Below the pieces are notes generated by a model that saw only the letters and a list, made by a program, of their open reading frames with translations, was not told where the DNA came from and did no database searches. From contig CP082962.1 of the NCBI GenBank assembly GCA_021730285.1, forward strand, positions 248,001 through 312,000: a stretch of 64,000 nucleotides of DNA, read 5' to 3'. Source of the stretch: Desulfovibrio sp. JY (GTDB taxonomy: Bacteria; Desulfobacterota; Desulfovibrionia; Desulfovibrionales; Desulfovibrionaceae). A program made the translations under genes and the position numbers. This document shows positions 52,376 through 61,368 of the stretch, piece by piece. Each line of letters opens with the position of its first letter. Positions within the stretch are counted from its first letter, which is position 1.

Positions 52376-54559
52376 CTATTTCGACGTCATCACCAACACG
52401 CCGTTCCATTCCCCCGCCGGCGGCTCAGCCAGCAACTTCTCGCAGCGCTTGACGTACGAAGCGGCGGCGGGGTCGGTGCCGGCCAAGGCGGTAAAGCCGG
52501 CCAGGGCGGCCTGAAAATCGCCGGAGATGAAGGCGTCCAGGGCGTTGGCGTAGGCATCGTGAGTGGCGGTGAGGGCTGCGGCGGCGGCGGGCCAAAGGGG
52601 TTCGTGGACGTCCACGGGTTCGGCCCGGCCGACCACGGCCACGCGGCCGAGGCGGCGGCTGGCAAAGGCGTCGCCGGCGGCGTCGCGGGTGGCGCTGGAG
52701 ATCATGGTATAGGTGCCGAATTGCTTGTTGATGCCTTCGAGGCGCGAGGCGAGGTTCACGGCGTCGCCGAGCATGGTGTAGTCGAAGCGGGAATCCGAGC
52801 CCATGTTGCCGACGACGGCCGGGCCGGTATTGAGGCCGACGCGCATGTGCAGATCGTGGCCGGAGCGTTCGCGGAAGGCGGGGCGCAGTTCGGTCAGTTT
52901 GTCCTGGCAGCGCAGGGCCGCACGCACGGCCCGGGCGGCGTGGTCCGGCTGGTCGAGGGGCGCGTTCCAGAAAGCGATGATGGCGTCGCCTTCGTATTTG
53001 TCCACGGTGCCGCCTTCCTCCAGGATGATGTCGGTCATGGCGGTGAGGTATTTGTTCAAAAGCGCGGTCAATTCCTGGGGCGTCATGCCTTCGGAGATGC
53101 CGGTGAAGCCCTGGAGGTCGGAGAAGAAGATGGTCAGTTCGCGCAGTTCGCCGCCGAGGCTCATGCGCTCGGGGTGGGCAATGAGCGCCTCGATGACGTC
53201 GGGGCTCAGGTATTGGCGGAAAGCGGATTTGATGAAGCGTTTCTGGCGGCCCTCGGTGGCGTAGCCGATGAGCACGGCGGTAACGAGGGAGCCGGCCACG
53301 GCCAGTTGCGGCAGGGCCAGGGGCAGCCAGCTTCCCAGGGCGTAGGCGGCCAGGGCGATGAGGATCGGCAGGGGCAGGAAGAGGATGATGACGCCCGCGC
53401 CGGCCATGGCCCCGGTGGTCAGGGTCACGGCCAGCCCGGCGGCCACGGCAAGGGCCCCGGCCAGCCACCAGCCGGCCCAGTGGGGGATGACGTGCAGGAA
53501 ATCGCCGGTCAGCAGACTTTGCAAGGTCTGGGCATGAATTTCCACGCCCGAGGTGACGCCGGCCACGGGCGAGGGACGCAGATCGAGCAGTCCCGGGGCG
53601 GAAAAGCCGAAGAGCACGTAGCGGCCCTTGAACATGTTCGGATCGAGGTCGGGCTTGCCGCCTTCGAGCAAGGTCAGCTCACTGCGGATGACCGCCGCCG
53701 CGGACACGGCCGGGAAATCCGACGAGCGCCGCCAGCGGGGGATGGCCCGGCCGGCGTCGTCGAGGGGCACGGTGACCGGCCCCAGGCGCAGGGAATGGCC
53801 GGCGATGGCGGCGTCGAGGTTGGGCTCGGCCAGCATGCGGGCGGCAAGGGGCAGCGACGGCACGGCCTTGCCGTCGAAGAGGCCGAAGAGGTTCACCCGG
53901 CGGTAGATGCCGTCGAATTCCGGGTCCTGGCTGACGTTGCCGAGGATTTTCGCCCCGGCCGCCACTTCGGGCACGGGAAAGGCGGCCTTGGGATAGATCG
54001 GGGCTTCGCTTGGCGGCACCTTGGCCAGCCAGGATTTGAGGCCCTTGATGACCAGGGGATCGGGCGGCACGTCGGCCGGCCAGACGTTCGTCTTGCCTGA
54101 CTCGCGCCCCAGAAAGACCGGCAGCACGAAGTTGCCCAGCCGCTTGCCAGCCGCCGCGAAGGCCGTGTCGTCGGCCACGCCGTAGGTCGAGGGCTCGGTG
54201 TAGAGCACGTCGAAGGCCACGGCCTTGGCTCCGCCGCGCCGGCAGAAATCCAGAATCGCGCCGTAGACCTCGCGCGGCCAGGGCCAGGACAGGCCGTTTT
54301 CCTTGGCTGCCCAGTCGAGGCTGGCCTGATCCAGGAGAATCAGCCGCACCGCGTCCGAACCGCCGTCCCGGGGCGTGAGCAACCGGGCCCGCCAGTCGAA
54401 GGTGCGCGCCTCGAACGAGGTCACGATGCCGGTCAGGGACAGCAGCCAGGCCGCCGTGAGCCCGACCACCCCGGCCATGACGCCGAAAAGGATGCGCTTG
54501 CGAAAGGCGGCCGCGCCGCCGGAACCGCCCTCTTTCGCGGGGGAAACCGTCTGTTGCAC
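52376..54559 (-). CDS. CHASE2 adenylate/guanylate cyclase
   Basis: The likely start is a GTG at 54559 after AAAAGGAACACAGGC; a TTG at 54577 overlapping the previous stop is the alternative. The 727-residue product has an N-terminal membrane helix, an extracytoplasmic CHASE2 domain (about 45-325: LLDQASLDWAAKENGLSWPWPREVYG, AVAFDVLYTEPS), three helices (about 340-430) and a class III cyclase domain (about 470-640). The metal-binding Asp residues are in FFSDLQGFTGISEGM and YEGDAIIAFWNAPLD, followed by GLNTGPAVVGNMGSDSRFDYTMLGDAVNLA. It probably makes cAMP in response to an external signal. Confidence 0.93.
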   Translation of the reverse strand: MQQTVSPAKEGGSGGAAAFRKRILFGVMAGVVGLTAAWLLSLTGIVTSFEARTFDWRARLLTPRDGGSDAVRLILLDQASLDWAAKENGLSWPWPREVYGAILDFCRRGGAKAVAFDVLYTEPSTYGVADDTAFAAAGKRLGNFVLPVFLGRESGKTNVWPADVPPDPLVIKGLKSWLAKVPPSEAPIYPKAAFPVPEVAAGAKILGNVSQDPEFDGIYRRVNLFGLFDGKAVPSLPLAARMLAEPNLDAAIAGHSLRLGPVTVPLDDAGRAIPRWRRSSDFPAVSAAAVIRSELTLLEGGKPDLDPNMFKGRYVLFGFSAPGLLDLRPSPVAGVTSGVEIHAQTLQSLLTGDFLHVIPHWAGWWLAGALAVAAGLAVTLTTGAMAGAGVIILFLPLPILIALAAYALGSWLPLALPQLAVAGSLVTAVLIGYATEGRQKRFIKSAFRQYLSPDVIEALIAHPERMSLGGELRELTIFFSDLQGFTGISEGMTPQELTALLNKYLTAMTDIILEEGGTVDKYEGDAIIAFWNAPLDQPDHAARAVRAALRCQDKLTELRPAFRERSGHDLHMRVGLNTGPAVVGNMGSDSRFDYTMLGDAVNLASRLEGINKQFGTYTMISSATRDAAGDAFASRRLGRVAVVGRAEPVDVHEPLWPAAAAALTATHDAYANALDAFISGDFQAALAGFTALAGTDPAAASYVKRCEKLLAEPPAGEWNGVLVMTSK

Positions 54560-54573
54560 GCCTGTGTTCCTTT

Positions 54574-55110
54574 TCAAAGGAGCCCTTGCAGGTGTTCCCG
54601 GATGTACTCCGGGGTATAGTTGCCGTCCGGCTTGGCTTTGATGCGCACCATGGGCAGGTCGAGGGTCCGGATCACTTCGTCCTTGAACCGGTCCCTGAGC
54701 GGCTGCCCATCGTGGGAGCTGTCGTCGAGTTCGATGATGCAGGCGACATAGTGGCCGGGACGGGTGATGATCACAAAATCCAGGTGCATCTTGGACACGC
54801 GGTTGAAGGCCGCGTAATACGCGCCTCTGTCGGTATATTTCAAATTCTTTTCGTCGTTGTCGATGCGCAGCACATCGGCCAGTCGCACCATGGACAGGAT
54901 ATGGTAGCGCCTGTCCACGACCTGTTCAAGTTGCTCGAAAAACTTGCTTTCGTTCTGCGTGAAGACTTTTTTCCTTTTGAAAATGCTGAAATCGAAATCC
55001 AGGGAATAATAGTCTTTCTTCGCCCTACCCTTGCGCCACCAGAGTATCCTGGCAACGATATAGGCCACAAGAATCAAGCCAAAGACAATGCCGACTGTTT
55101 TGAACTCCAC
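54574..55110 (-). CDS. DUF2726 protein with N-terminal membrane helix
   Basis: This 178-residue protein starts with a membrane helix (VGIVFGLILVAYIVARILWW), then a basic stretch and a DUF2726 domain (about 48-178): FTQNESKFFEQLEQVVDRRYHILSMVRLADVL, HLDFVIITRPGHYVACIIELDDSSHD, RDRFKDEVIRTLDLPMVRIKA. The domain has the order of a restriction-endonuclease-like fold (acidic E and D with a later K). It ends just before the cyclase start, so the two are likely coupled. Membrane anchoring is unusual for a nuclease fold, and function is unknown. Confidence 0.85.
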   Translation of the reverse strand: MEFKTVGIVFGLILVAYIVARILWWRKGRAKKDYYSLDFDFSIFKRKKVFTQNESKFFEQLEQVVDRRYHILSMVRLADVLRIDNDEKNLKYTDRGAYYAAFNRVSKMHLDFVIITRPGHYVACIIELDDSSHDGQPLRDRFKDEVIRTLDLPMVRIKAKPDGNYTPEYIREHLQGLL

Positions 55111-55161
55111 GAATCAATGCTCCGCCACGCTCGGCGCGCGACTCACCCGTAGTCTTCTTCC

Positions 55162-55256
55162 ATGCGGCGCTTCGCCGCTGGCGCGGTTGTCGCCGCAATC
55201 GCGTCCGGCGTCGGGAAGCGCAGCTTCTCGTGCCGCCGGGCCGATTGCGGCGACAA
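55162..55256. repeat. 95-nt structured repeat, copy C
   Basis: This copy carries compensating changes relative to A and B: outer stem TTGTCGCC/GGCGACAA instead of TTGTTGCC/GGCAACAA, and inner stem GGGAAGC-GCA-GCTTCTC instead of GAGGCGC-AAC-GCGCCTC. It lies in a 321-bp gap (55111-55431) between the DUF2726 and M48 genes. Confidence 0.85.
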
Positions 55257-55321
55257 GATCAACCCAACCCGCACCGTTTCCCCGCCCCTCCACCCACCAT
55301 CCCAACCCGGTAACGGGAGGT

Positions 55322-55425
55322 CCGGAGGGCATAAGCCCTCCGGCGGAGAGGTCCCGGAGAGGCAGAGCCTCTCCGGGCGGGGTCCAGGGGCAGCGCCCCG
55401 GCATATCCAGGGGCAGCGCCCCGGC
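55322..55425. repeat. GC-rich hairpin modules downstream of copy C
   Basis: Modules are at 55322-55343 (CCGGAGGGC arms) and 55353-55377 (CCCGGAGAGGC arms). Two near-identical CCAGGGGCAGCGCCCCGG units follow in tandem up to 55425. They fill the rest of the gap downstream of the M48 gene. Confidence 0.75.
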
Positions 55426-55431
55426 CGGTCC

Positions 55432-56349
55432 TTAGATATTCCCCAACGCCGCCTTGAACCGGGCCACGCGCGCCGGGGGCTCGTTGATCTCGGCCACCCG
55501 GGCCAGATTGGCCAGCTCGTGGATGCGATCGGACGGCGCGGGGTGCGTCTTGGCGAAGTCCGCGCCGCCGGGGGTGAGGCGCTTTTGCATCGCTTCCAGC
55601 ATGTCCGGCAACCCGGAGGGGTTGTAGCCGGTGCGGACGAGGATGGTGACGGCGGCCTTGTCGGCTTCGTATTCCAGGGTGCGGGAGTAGCCGTTGTTGA
55701 CCATGGTGGTCATGATGTCGCCGATGGAGTCCGCGAAGATGTTGGTCAGGCGGGCCACGTCCGCGCCGCCGGCCTGCTTGAGGGCCTCGCCGCCGATGAT
55801 GGCCAAGGCCTCGGTGGTGCGGGCGCGCTTGATGGCGCGCAGGGCGTCCTTGTGCTCCACGTGGGCGACCTCGTGGGCCAGTACGGCGGCCAGGGCGTTT
55901 TCGCCGGAACAGCAGCGCAGCATGCCGCGCGTGATGAAGACGAGTCCGCCCGGCGCGGCAAAGGCGTTGATCTCGGTGGAGTCGATGATGAGGAAGTGGT
56001 AGCCGCCGTAGGTCTGGGGCATGTCGGAGAACATGGCCAGGGACTGTCCCACTTCGTTGACGTAGGCATTGGCCTTGGCGTCGCGGTAGGGATGGTATTT
56101 GGTCAGAAGCGACGCGCCGACAGCCCGGCCGATGTAGTATTCCTGCTCGGGTGTGAAGTCCTCGGCGGCGTGGGCCACGGCCTTGACGCTTTTGACGGCC
56201 GAGGCGGCATAGTCGCCGACCGGCGCGCCGCCGACGCTCGCGCCGAAGGAATCGAGGACCCGGGAAAGTCCTTCGGGGTTGTTGCAGCCGTAGAGCGCGA
56301 AGCCGAACACGAGCAGCCCGGCCAGGGAAAGAAGGATACGCGACCTCAT
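55432..56349 (-). CDS. M48 family metalloprotease, lipoprotein
   Basis: This 305-residue protein has a lipobox FALYGC (Cys near residue 22). The M48 domain has the zinc motif HEVAH in AAVLAHEVAHVEHKDAL (about 160-175) and a downstream EYEADKAAV that supplies the third ligand. A C-terminal HPAPSDRIHELA matches the family. Such proteases (LoiP/BepA/YcaL type) process or degrade outer-membrane proteins in the periplasm. It is translationally coupled to the SH3 protein gene (four-base overlap), so the two probably work together. Confidence 0.93.
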   Translation of the reverse strand: MRSRILLSLAGLLVFGFALYGCNNPEGLSRVLDSFGASVGGAPVGDYAASAVKSVKAVAHAAEDFTPEQEYYIGRAVGASLLTKYHPYRDAKANAYVNEVGQSLAMFSDMPQTYGGYHFLIIDSTEINAFAAPGGLVFITRGMLRCCSGENALAAVLAHEVAHVEHKDALRAIKRARTTEALAIIGGEALKQAGGADVARLTNIFADSIGDIMTTMVNNGYSRTLEYEADKAAVTILVRTGYNPSGLPDMLEAMQKRLTPGGADFAKTHPAPSDRIHELANLARVAEINEPPARVARFKAALGNI

Positions 56350-56831
56350 TTCGCGCCTCCCTGGGGATGCACGCCGCCCTGGCTCAAAAAGGCCAGGAGT
56401 TGTCCCGGGTTGTAGCTGATGCGCTCCATGGCGTTGATGGCCGCGTAGTCGCCGCCGTGGCTGCGGCGATAATCCGCCTCGACCTGGGCGGAAAAGCCCT
56501 TGCCGGCCAGGGCCATTTCCTTGCCGGAAACGCTGCCCGTGCCGCCCGCCCCGCCCGAGGACATGGCCAGTTTCTCGGTGGTCAGGGCCGTGCGGTGCAT
56601 CCAGCCCGAAACGCCGCCGGGCAGGGTGACCTTGGCCCAGTCGCCCTGCTCGGTGCTCACGTTCACGCTCTGGCCATAACTAGCCTTGCCCACGATTTTG
56701 CCAAGGAATGAAGGCGACTGGCGCACTTGCCCGTCGCGCACGGACACACTCATGACCTTGGCCGCCAAAGCGATGGCCCCGCTCAGGCACACGGCCAGGG
56801 CCAGGGCCAGCGTCAGTTTCCGGTATCGCAC
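56346..56831 (-). CDS. SH3-domain exported protein
   Basis: A GTG at 56831 six bases after AAGGAG is a better start than 56918. The 161-residue product has a signal peptide or anchor (LTLALALAVCLSGAIALAA), then a bacterial SH3b domain (VMSVSVRDGQVRQSPSFLGKIVGKASYGQSVNV, DWAKVTLPGGVSGWMHRTAL). A C-terminal part has FSAQVEADYRRSHGGDYAAINAMERI. SH3b domains bind peptidoglycan or proteins. It is probably a periplasmic partner of the M48 protease. Confidence 0.88.
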   Translation of the reverse strand: MRYRKLTLALALAVCLSGAIALAAKVMSVSVRDGQVRQSPSFLGKIVGKASYGQSVNVSTEQGDWAKVTLPGGVSGWMHRTALTTEKLAMSSGGAGGTGSVSGKEMALAGKGFSAQVEADYRRSHGGDYAAINAMERISYNPGQLLAFLSQGGVHPQGGAK

Positions 56832-56927
56832 GAAGGACTCCTTCACATGGCGCGCGGCGCGCCGGACTTGTGCCCCAGAAAGGCGGCGTTGCTGGATAGA
56901 CTGCCGATATATCGACAAAATATCGTT

Positions 56928-57815
56928 TTACCGTTCCACCGTCACATGGGCCAGTTTCTCGAAATAGCGAATCATGCCGCCGTGATCGTCCTCGCCACAG
57001 CCATCGGCCAGCATGGCCTGCATGACTTCCATGACCGAGGCGGTAAACGGCAGGGGCACATGCAATTCGTTTGCCGTGCGCAACACGTTGGCCAGATCCT
57101 TGACGTGGAGCTTGAGGCGAAAGCCCGGCTCGAACTTGCGGTCCATGACCAGCGGCGCCTTGGCGTCGAGCACCGTGCTGCCGGCAAGGCCTCCGCGAAT
57201 GGCCTGATAGACAAGCTCCGGCTCCACCCCGGCCTTGGCCGCCAGGACAAACGCCTCGGACATGGCCGCAATGTTGAGCGCCACCACGACCTGGTTGGCC
57301 AGCTTGGCCACGTTGCCGGCCCCGACCTCGCCCACGCGGGTCACCGAGGCGGCCATGGCGAGCAGCACCGGTTTGACGGCTTCGAAATCGGCCGCGTCGC
57401 CGCCGGCCATGACCGTGAGCGTCCCGTCCACGGCCTTGGGTTCGCCGCCGCTGACCGGCGCGTCCAGAAACCGCACGCCCTTTTCGGCCAGGGCGGCCCC
57501 GATCTCCCGGCTGGCCAGCGGCGCGATGGAACTCATGTCCACCACGTAAAGACCCGGCCTGGCCCCTTCGATGACGCCGCCTTCGCCAAGCACCACAGCA
57601 CGCACCTCGGGCGAATCCGGCACCATGGTGATGACCAGCTCGCTTGCCCTGGCCACCTCCGCCGGCGACGGAGCAGAGGTCGCGCCATGGGCGGTCACGG
57701 CTTCGACGTTTTTCACGGTGCGGCTGAACACCGTCAGCTCGTAGCCGGCCCTAAGCAGATTGCGACACATGGGCTTGCCCATGATGCCAAGGCCGATGAA
57801 TCCGATTTTTTTCAT
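56928..57815 (-). CDS. garR: Tartronate semialdehyde reductase-like dehydrogenase
   Basis: The ATG at 57815 follows CCAAAAGGACACCCT. The 295-residue protein is a beta-hydroxyacid dehydrogenase: NAD(P) motif IGFIGLGIMGKPM (4-16), substrate motif FLDAPVSGGEPKAVDGTLTVMAGG (about 118-141), catalytic Lys in GNVAKLANQ (about 170) and KDLANVLRTA near the C-terminus. The neighbouring hydroxypyruvate isomerase makes the tartronate semialdehyde reductase (2-hydroxy-3-oxopropionate reductase) assignment likely; it yields D-glycerate. 3-Hydroxyisobutyrate or succinic semialdehyde reductase cannot be excluded. Confidence 0.85.
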   Translation of the reverse strand: MKKIGFIGLGIMGKPMCRNLLRAGYELTVFSRTVKNVEAVTAHGATSAPSPAEVARASELVITMVPDSPEVRAVVLGEGGVIEGARPGLYVVDMSSIAPLASREIGAALAEKGVRFLDAPVSGGEPKAVDGTLTVMAGGDAADFEAVKPVLLAMAASVTRVGEVGAGNVAKLANQVVVALNIAAMSEAFVLAAKAGVEPELVYQAIRGGLAGSTVLDAKAPLVMDRKFEPGFRLKLHVKDLANVLRTANELHVPLPFTASVMEVMQAMLADGCGEDDHGGMIRYFEKLAHVTVER

Positions 57816-57849
57816 AGGGTGTCCTTTTGGGTGTGGAGGCCTCCGGCGG

Positions 57850-57923
57850 CCAGGGGAGGCTCCGCCTCCCCTGGACCCCACCGCCGGGGGACCGAGGGCC
57901 CCCCGGTCCCCCCAACTAGGGGG
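57850..57923. repeat. GC-rich hairpin modules between hyi and garR
   Basis: 57850-57874 is identical to 31944-31968. It is followed by CCGGGGG/CCCCCCGG arms and a CCCCC-AACTA-GGGGG hairpin, the same series as at 31944-32051 but without the middle module. On the minus strand it ends in GGCCGCCGGAGGC upstream of garR. Confidence 0.8.
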
Positions 57924-57932
57924 ACAATGGGG

Positions 57933-58718
57933 CTAAAGGGTAAGTCCCATCTCCGTTACCCAGGCCAGGGAGGCGCGGGTATCGGGATCGGGCACGTATT
58001 CCAGGCCGACAAAGCCCTCGTAGCCCAGCCGGTCCAGTTCGGCAAAAAGGAAGGGAAACCGGATTTCCCCGGTGCCGGGCTGATGCCGGCCGGGATTGTC
58101 CGCGATCTGCACATGCCCGATGCGGGGCAGGTTGGCGGCGATGGTCGCGGCCAGCTCCCCCTCCTCGCGCTGGGCATGGTAGACGTCGTACTGCATGGCC
58201 ACGTTGTCGCGCGAGACGGCGTCGATCAGATCCATGACCTGCTCGGTGGTGCTCAGCAGAAAACCGGGGATGTCGAAATGGTTGATGGCCTCGATGACGA
58301 GGGTGCGACCCTCGGCGGCCAGGGCGTCGGCGGCGAAGGCCACGTTCTCGATGAGCGTCTCGAAGGCGTCCTCGGGCGAAACGCCGTCCGGCAGTTTTCC
58401 GGCCAGACAGTTGAGCCGGGCCACATCCAGGGTCTTGGCGTATTCGAGGGCCAACCCCACGCCGTCGCGAAATTCGGATTCGCGGCCGGGCAGCGCCGCG
58501 ATGCCGCGCTCGCCGCCGGCCCAGTCGCCGCAGGGCAGGTTGAAAAGCACCTGGGACAGGCCGTTTTCGGCCAGACGCGAGGCCAGTTCCACGGCCGGGT
58601 AGGCGTAGGGAAAGAGGTACTCGACAAAATGGAACCCGGCATCCCTGGCGGCGGCGAAACGCTCGGGAAACGGCGCTTCGGTGAAAAGCATGGTCAGGTT
58701 GGCTGCAAAACGCGGCAT
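57933..58718 (-). CDS. hyi: Hydroxypyruvate isomerase
   Basis: The ATG at 58718 follows ACCAAGGAGAATGCC. The 261-residue protein is a xylose-isomerase-like TIM barrel: MPRFAANLTMLFTEAPFPERF, FHFVEYLFPYAY, FNLPCGDWAGGERGIAA, NCLAGKLP, VIEAINHFDIPGFLL and GHVQIADNPGRHQPGTGEI. These match Hyi/OtnI, with metal-binding Glu, Asp and His positions in place. It interconverts hydroxypyruvate and tartronate semialdehyde in the cytoplasm. Next to garR it forms a two-step route from hydroxypyruvate to glycerate. Confidence 0.92.
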   Translation of the reverse strand: MPRFAANLTMLFTEAPFPERFAAARDAGFHFVEYLFPYAYPAVELASRLAENGLSQVLFNLPCGDWAGGERGIAALPGRESEFRDGVGLALEYAKTLDVARLNCLAGKLPDGVSPEDAFETLIENVAFAADALAAEGRTLVIEAINHFDIPGFLLSTTEQVMDLIDAVSRDNVAMQYDVYHAQREEGELAATIAANLPRIGHVQIADNPGRHQPGTGEIRFPFLFAELDRLGYEGFVGLEYVPDPDTRASLAWVTEMGLTL

Positions 58719-58752
58719 GGCATTCTCCTTGGTCGCATAACGCAACGCGAAC

Positions 58753-61368
58753 TCAGACGGTTTCGGCCGCAGGGCCGGGGGGGGACCAGGCGGGATCGAA
58801 GCAGGGCGCGCCCGAAAGAAAACAGGCCACCATGGCGTCGATGCTTGCCTCGCTGACCATAAGCATATCCGTCTGGCGGGTGAACTGCAAAAGCCGGCCC
58901 ATGTGCCCGAGCTTCTCCGCGATCACCTCAGCCGGGAATTTCTGGAACCGGCCGGCCACGCGGTCGGCGGCGGCGTCGACCACGAAACCCAGCGCCTCCA
59001 GGATGCGGCCGATGGCCTTGGCCCGGCGGGCGCGCTTGACGTCGTCGGCCGCGCCCCCGGCAAAGGAAAAGGTGATGTAGTTCTTGTTGACCGTGGCCCC
59101 GCAGTAGCAGTCGAGCACGCCGTAGTGATAGCCCACGCGGGAGCTGAAGTTGAGGTACTTGTCCGAGATGATGGCGTAGGACTTGTCGCCGAAGCGGTCG
59201 GTGCCGGCTCCGGGCTGGGAAAACATCTGTTCGGACATGACGGAGAAAAACCCGCCGAGGTTCACCGGCCGGGCGATGCGGGCTTCGCCGGTCAGCACGA
59301 GGCCCGTCAAAAGCGCGGCAAAGGGGCGCGAGGCGATATCCCCGGGCACAACCCGCGATTTGCCGGCCGCCTCGTCGCGGATGCCGCCGCCAAGGTCGAT
59401 GATGTGCAGGTCGAGGCCGGTGTTGGCATCGAGGGTGACGCTCCCCCCCTGCCCGCCCGAGGCCAGATCGCTGACCGCGAACATCACGCCGTAGGACCAT
59501 TCGTGGAGCAGCCTGGTTACGTCGTGCACGGTGCGGCAGCCCTCGGGCTTGAAGGAAGGGGCCTTGGGGTCGAGCAGGGTCAGCGGCACGACGCGCTCGG
59601 CCACATCGGTCAGGATGGCGTGGACTTGCGTGCCGGCCATGAACGTCGCGTCGGCCGGAGCCGTGGCCAAAAGTGCCTCCACCCGGCCCCGGTAGATCCG
59701 GCCCGAGGCCGCATCCACGGTGACGACCTCTCCCGGCGTAAGGAGGCTTGTCGCGCCATCGAGCCCCAAAAGCGTGGGCACGCCGAATTCCCGGGACAGC
59801 GAGGCCATGTGCCCGGTGACGCTGCCGTGGTCGGTGACGATGGCCGCCGCCCGGCGCATGGCCACCATGAACCGGGGATCGCTGTGGGGCGCGACCAGGA
59901 CCGCGCCCTGGGGAAAGGCGTCCAGGTCGTCGTCGGCCATGATCAGATGGACCGGGCCGCAGCCGACGCCCGAGCAGGCCGCCTGCCCGCCTTCCACGAG
60001 GATCGCGGCGCCGGGCACGGGCGGCGCGGGACGCGGGGCCGCGGCCGACAAGGCGGTCAGCTGGCGCGATTGCAACACCAAAAGCCGCCCCTGCCCGTCG
60101 ACGGCCCATTCCATGTCCTGGGGCCGGCCGAAATGGCGTTCCAGGGCCAATCCCCAGCCGGCCAGGGTCCGGGCGTCGTCGTCGGAAAGGCTCGGTTCCC
60201 GGCGCTTGTCCCCGGGCACGGGCACGTCGGTAAGCCCGCCCGTCGGCGACGGCACGAGCATGCGCGGCTTGTCCGTGACCACCCGCTCGGCCACGGCCAG
60301 GGTGTCGCGGTCGATAAGGAAGCTGTCCGGGGTGATGACGCCGTCCACGGCATAGGGCCCGAGGCCCCAGACGGCGTTTATGAGCACCGCGTTGCGGTAG
60401 GGGTCCTCGGGCAGGCGCGTGTAGAGCACGCCGGCCGCGACGGAGGGCACCAGGACCAGGCAGGCCACGGCCATGGCCACGTCGTCGTCGGGAATGCCCT
60501 TGAGCAGCCGGTAGGACATGGCGCGGGGGGTGAAAAGGCTGGCCAGCACGAACTTGTAGGCGCTGGAGATACGGTCCGGGGCGACATTGAGCATGGTGAG
60601 ATACTGGCCGGCAAAGGACAGCTCACCGTCCTCGCCGATGGCGCTCGAACGCACGGCGAAGCGGACGCCGGCGTCTCCCGCCGTCGCCGTGGCCACGGCC
60701 GCGTCCATCTCGCGCGAGACGGCCTCGGGGAGTTTCGCGCGCAGGATGGCGGCCTGGATGTCCTCGGCGGCGGCGGCCATGGAGGCCGGATCGTCGGGCG
60801 CGATACCCAGGCGGATGCTGGCCACGGTCTCGAACAATCCCGCTTCCTCGAAGAAGGCCCGAAATGCGGCGGTGGTCACGGCGAACCCGGGTGGCGACGG
60901 CAGTCCGGCCTTGCCCGCGATCTCGCCCAGGTTGGCGCATTTGCCGCCCACCTGGTCCACCATGTCGCCGGTTATTTCCGCCATGGGGATCACGAGCCGG
61001 CCGCGATAGGGATTGACCCGGCCGGCGATGACCGTCTTGATCTCGGACGAGAGCCGTTCGACCAGGGCCAGAAGCGTGGGCTGGGGCTTGCCGGAAAGGC
61101 GCTCGAAGCTTTTGATCATGCGGATGGCGTGGAACACGGCGCGGCTCGTGCGCGAACGGATAAAGGCCATGCCGAACACCTCGCGGCCTTCGAGCATGAC
61201 CTCGATTTCCGAAAAGATCTTGAGCAGCTCGGTGTTCGACTCGAGCAGCGACTGGAAATGGTTGTATTTTTCCCGAAAGATCGCGGCCGTCTCCTCGCGG
61301 GAGATGACCGGCCGGCGGGAAAAAAAGCTTGTGACCAGACCGCGCAGATCGGAAACGACGGTGCCCAT
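58753..61368 (-). CDS. PEP synthase-like protein with novel C-terminus
   Basis: The ATG at 61368 follows AGGAGCAGGTCC. The 871-residue protein has a unique N-terminal 110 residues and an ATP-grasp pyruvate phosphate dikinase domain (about 125-435: VDQVGGKCANLGEIA, FAVRSSAIGEDGELSFAGQY). The phosphohistidine domain (about 450-560) aligns with E. coli PpsA around IVTDHGSVTGHMASLSREFG, placing the catalytic His at 520. The C-terminal PEP/pyruvate barrel is missing. Instead there are about 300 residues with GLDLHIIDLGGGIRD and GYHYGVLDCYCGATVNKNY. It may phosphorylate something other than pyruvate. It lies 34 bp upstream of hyi. Confidence 0.85.
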   Translation of the reverse strand: MGTVVSDLRGLVTSFFSRRPVISREETAAIFREKYNHFQSLLESNTELLKIFSEIEVMLEGREVFGMAFIRSRTSRAVFHAIRMIKSFERLSGKPQPTLLALVERLSSEIKTVIAGRVNPYRGRLVIPMAEITGDMVDQVGGKCANLGEIAGKAGLPSPPGFAVTTAAFRAFFEEAGLFETVASIRLGIAPDDPASMAAAAEDIQAAILRAKLPEAVSREMDAAVATATAGDAGVRFAVRSSAIGEDGELSFAGQYLTMLNVAPDRISSAYKFVLASLFTPRAMSYRLLKGIPDDDVAMAVACLVLVPSVAAGVLYTRLPEDPYRNAVLINAVWGLGPYAVDGVITPDSFLIDRDTLAVAERVVTDKPRMLVPSPTGGLTDVPVPGDKRREPSLSDDDARTLAGWGLALERHFGRPQDMEWAVDGQGRLLVLQSRQLTALSAAAPRPAPPVPGAAILVEGGQAACSGVGCGPVHLIMADDDLDAFPQGAVLVAPHSDPRFMVAMRRAAAIVTDHGSVTGHMASLSREFGVPTLLGLDGATSLLTPGEVVTVDAASGRIYRGRVEALLATAPADATFMAGTQVHAILTDVAERVVPLTLLDPKAPSFKPEGCRTVHDVTRLLHEWSYGVMFAVSDLASGGQGGSVTLDANTGLDLHIIDLGGGIRDEAAGKSRVVPGDIASRPFAALLTGLVLTGEARIARPVNLGGFFSVMSEQMFSQPGAGTDRFGDKSYAIISDKYLNFSSRVGYHYGVLDCYCGATVNKNYITFSFAGGAADDVKRARRAKAIGRILEALGFVVDAAADRVAGRFQKFPAEVIAEKLGHMGRLLQFTRQTDMLMVSEASIDAMVACFLSGAPCFDPAWSPPGPAAETV

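Noticed and set aside
55162-56415. 417-codon plus-strand frame from repeat copy C across the M48 gene
   Set aside because: It starts in the structured repeat and is antisense to a clear zinc protease.
56905-56914. CGATATATCG palindrome upstream of the SH3 gene as an operator
   Set aside because: Ten bases in an AT-rich promoter-like stretch; only suggestive without other copies.
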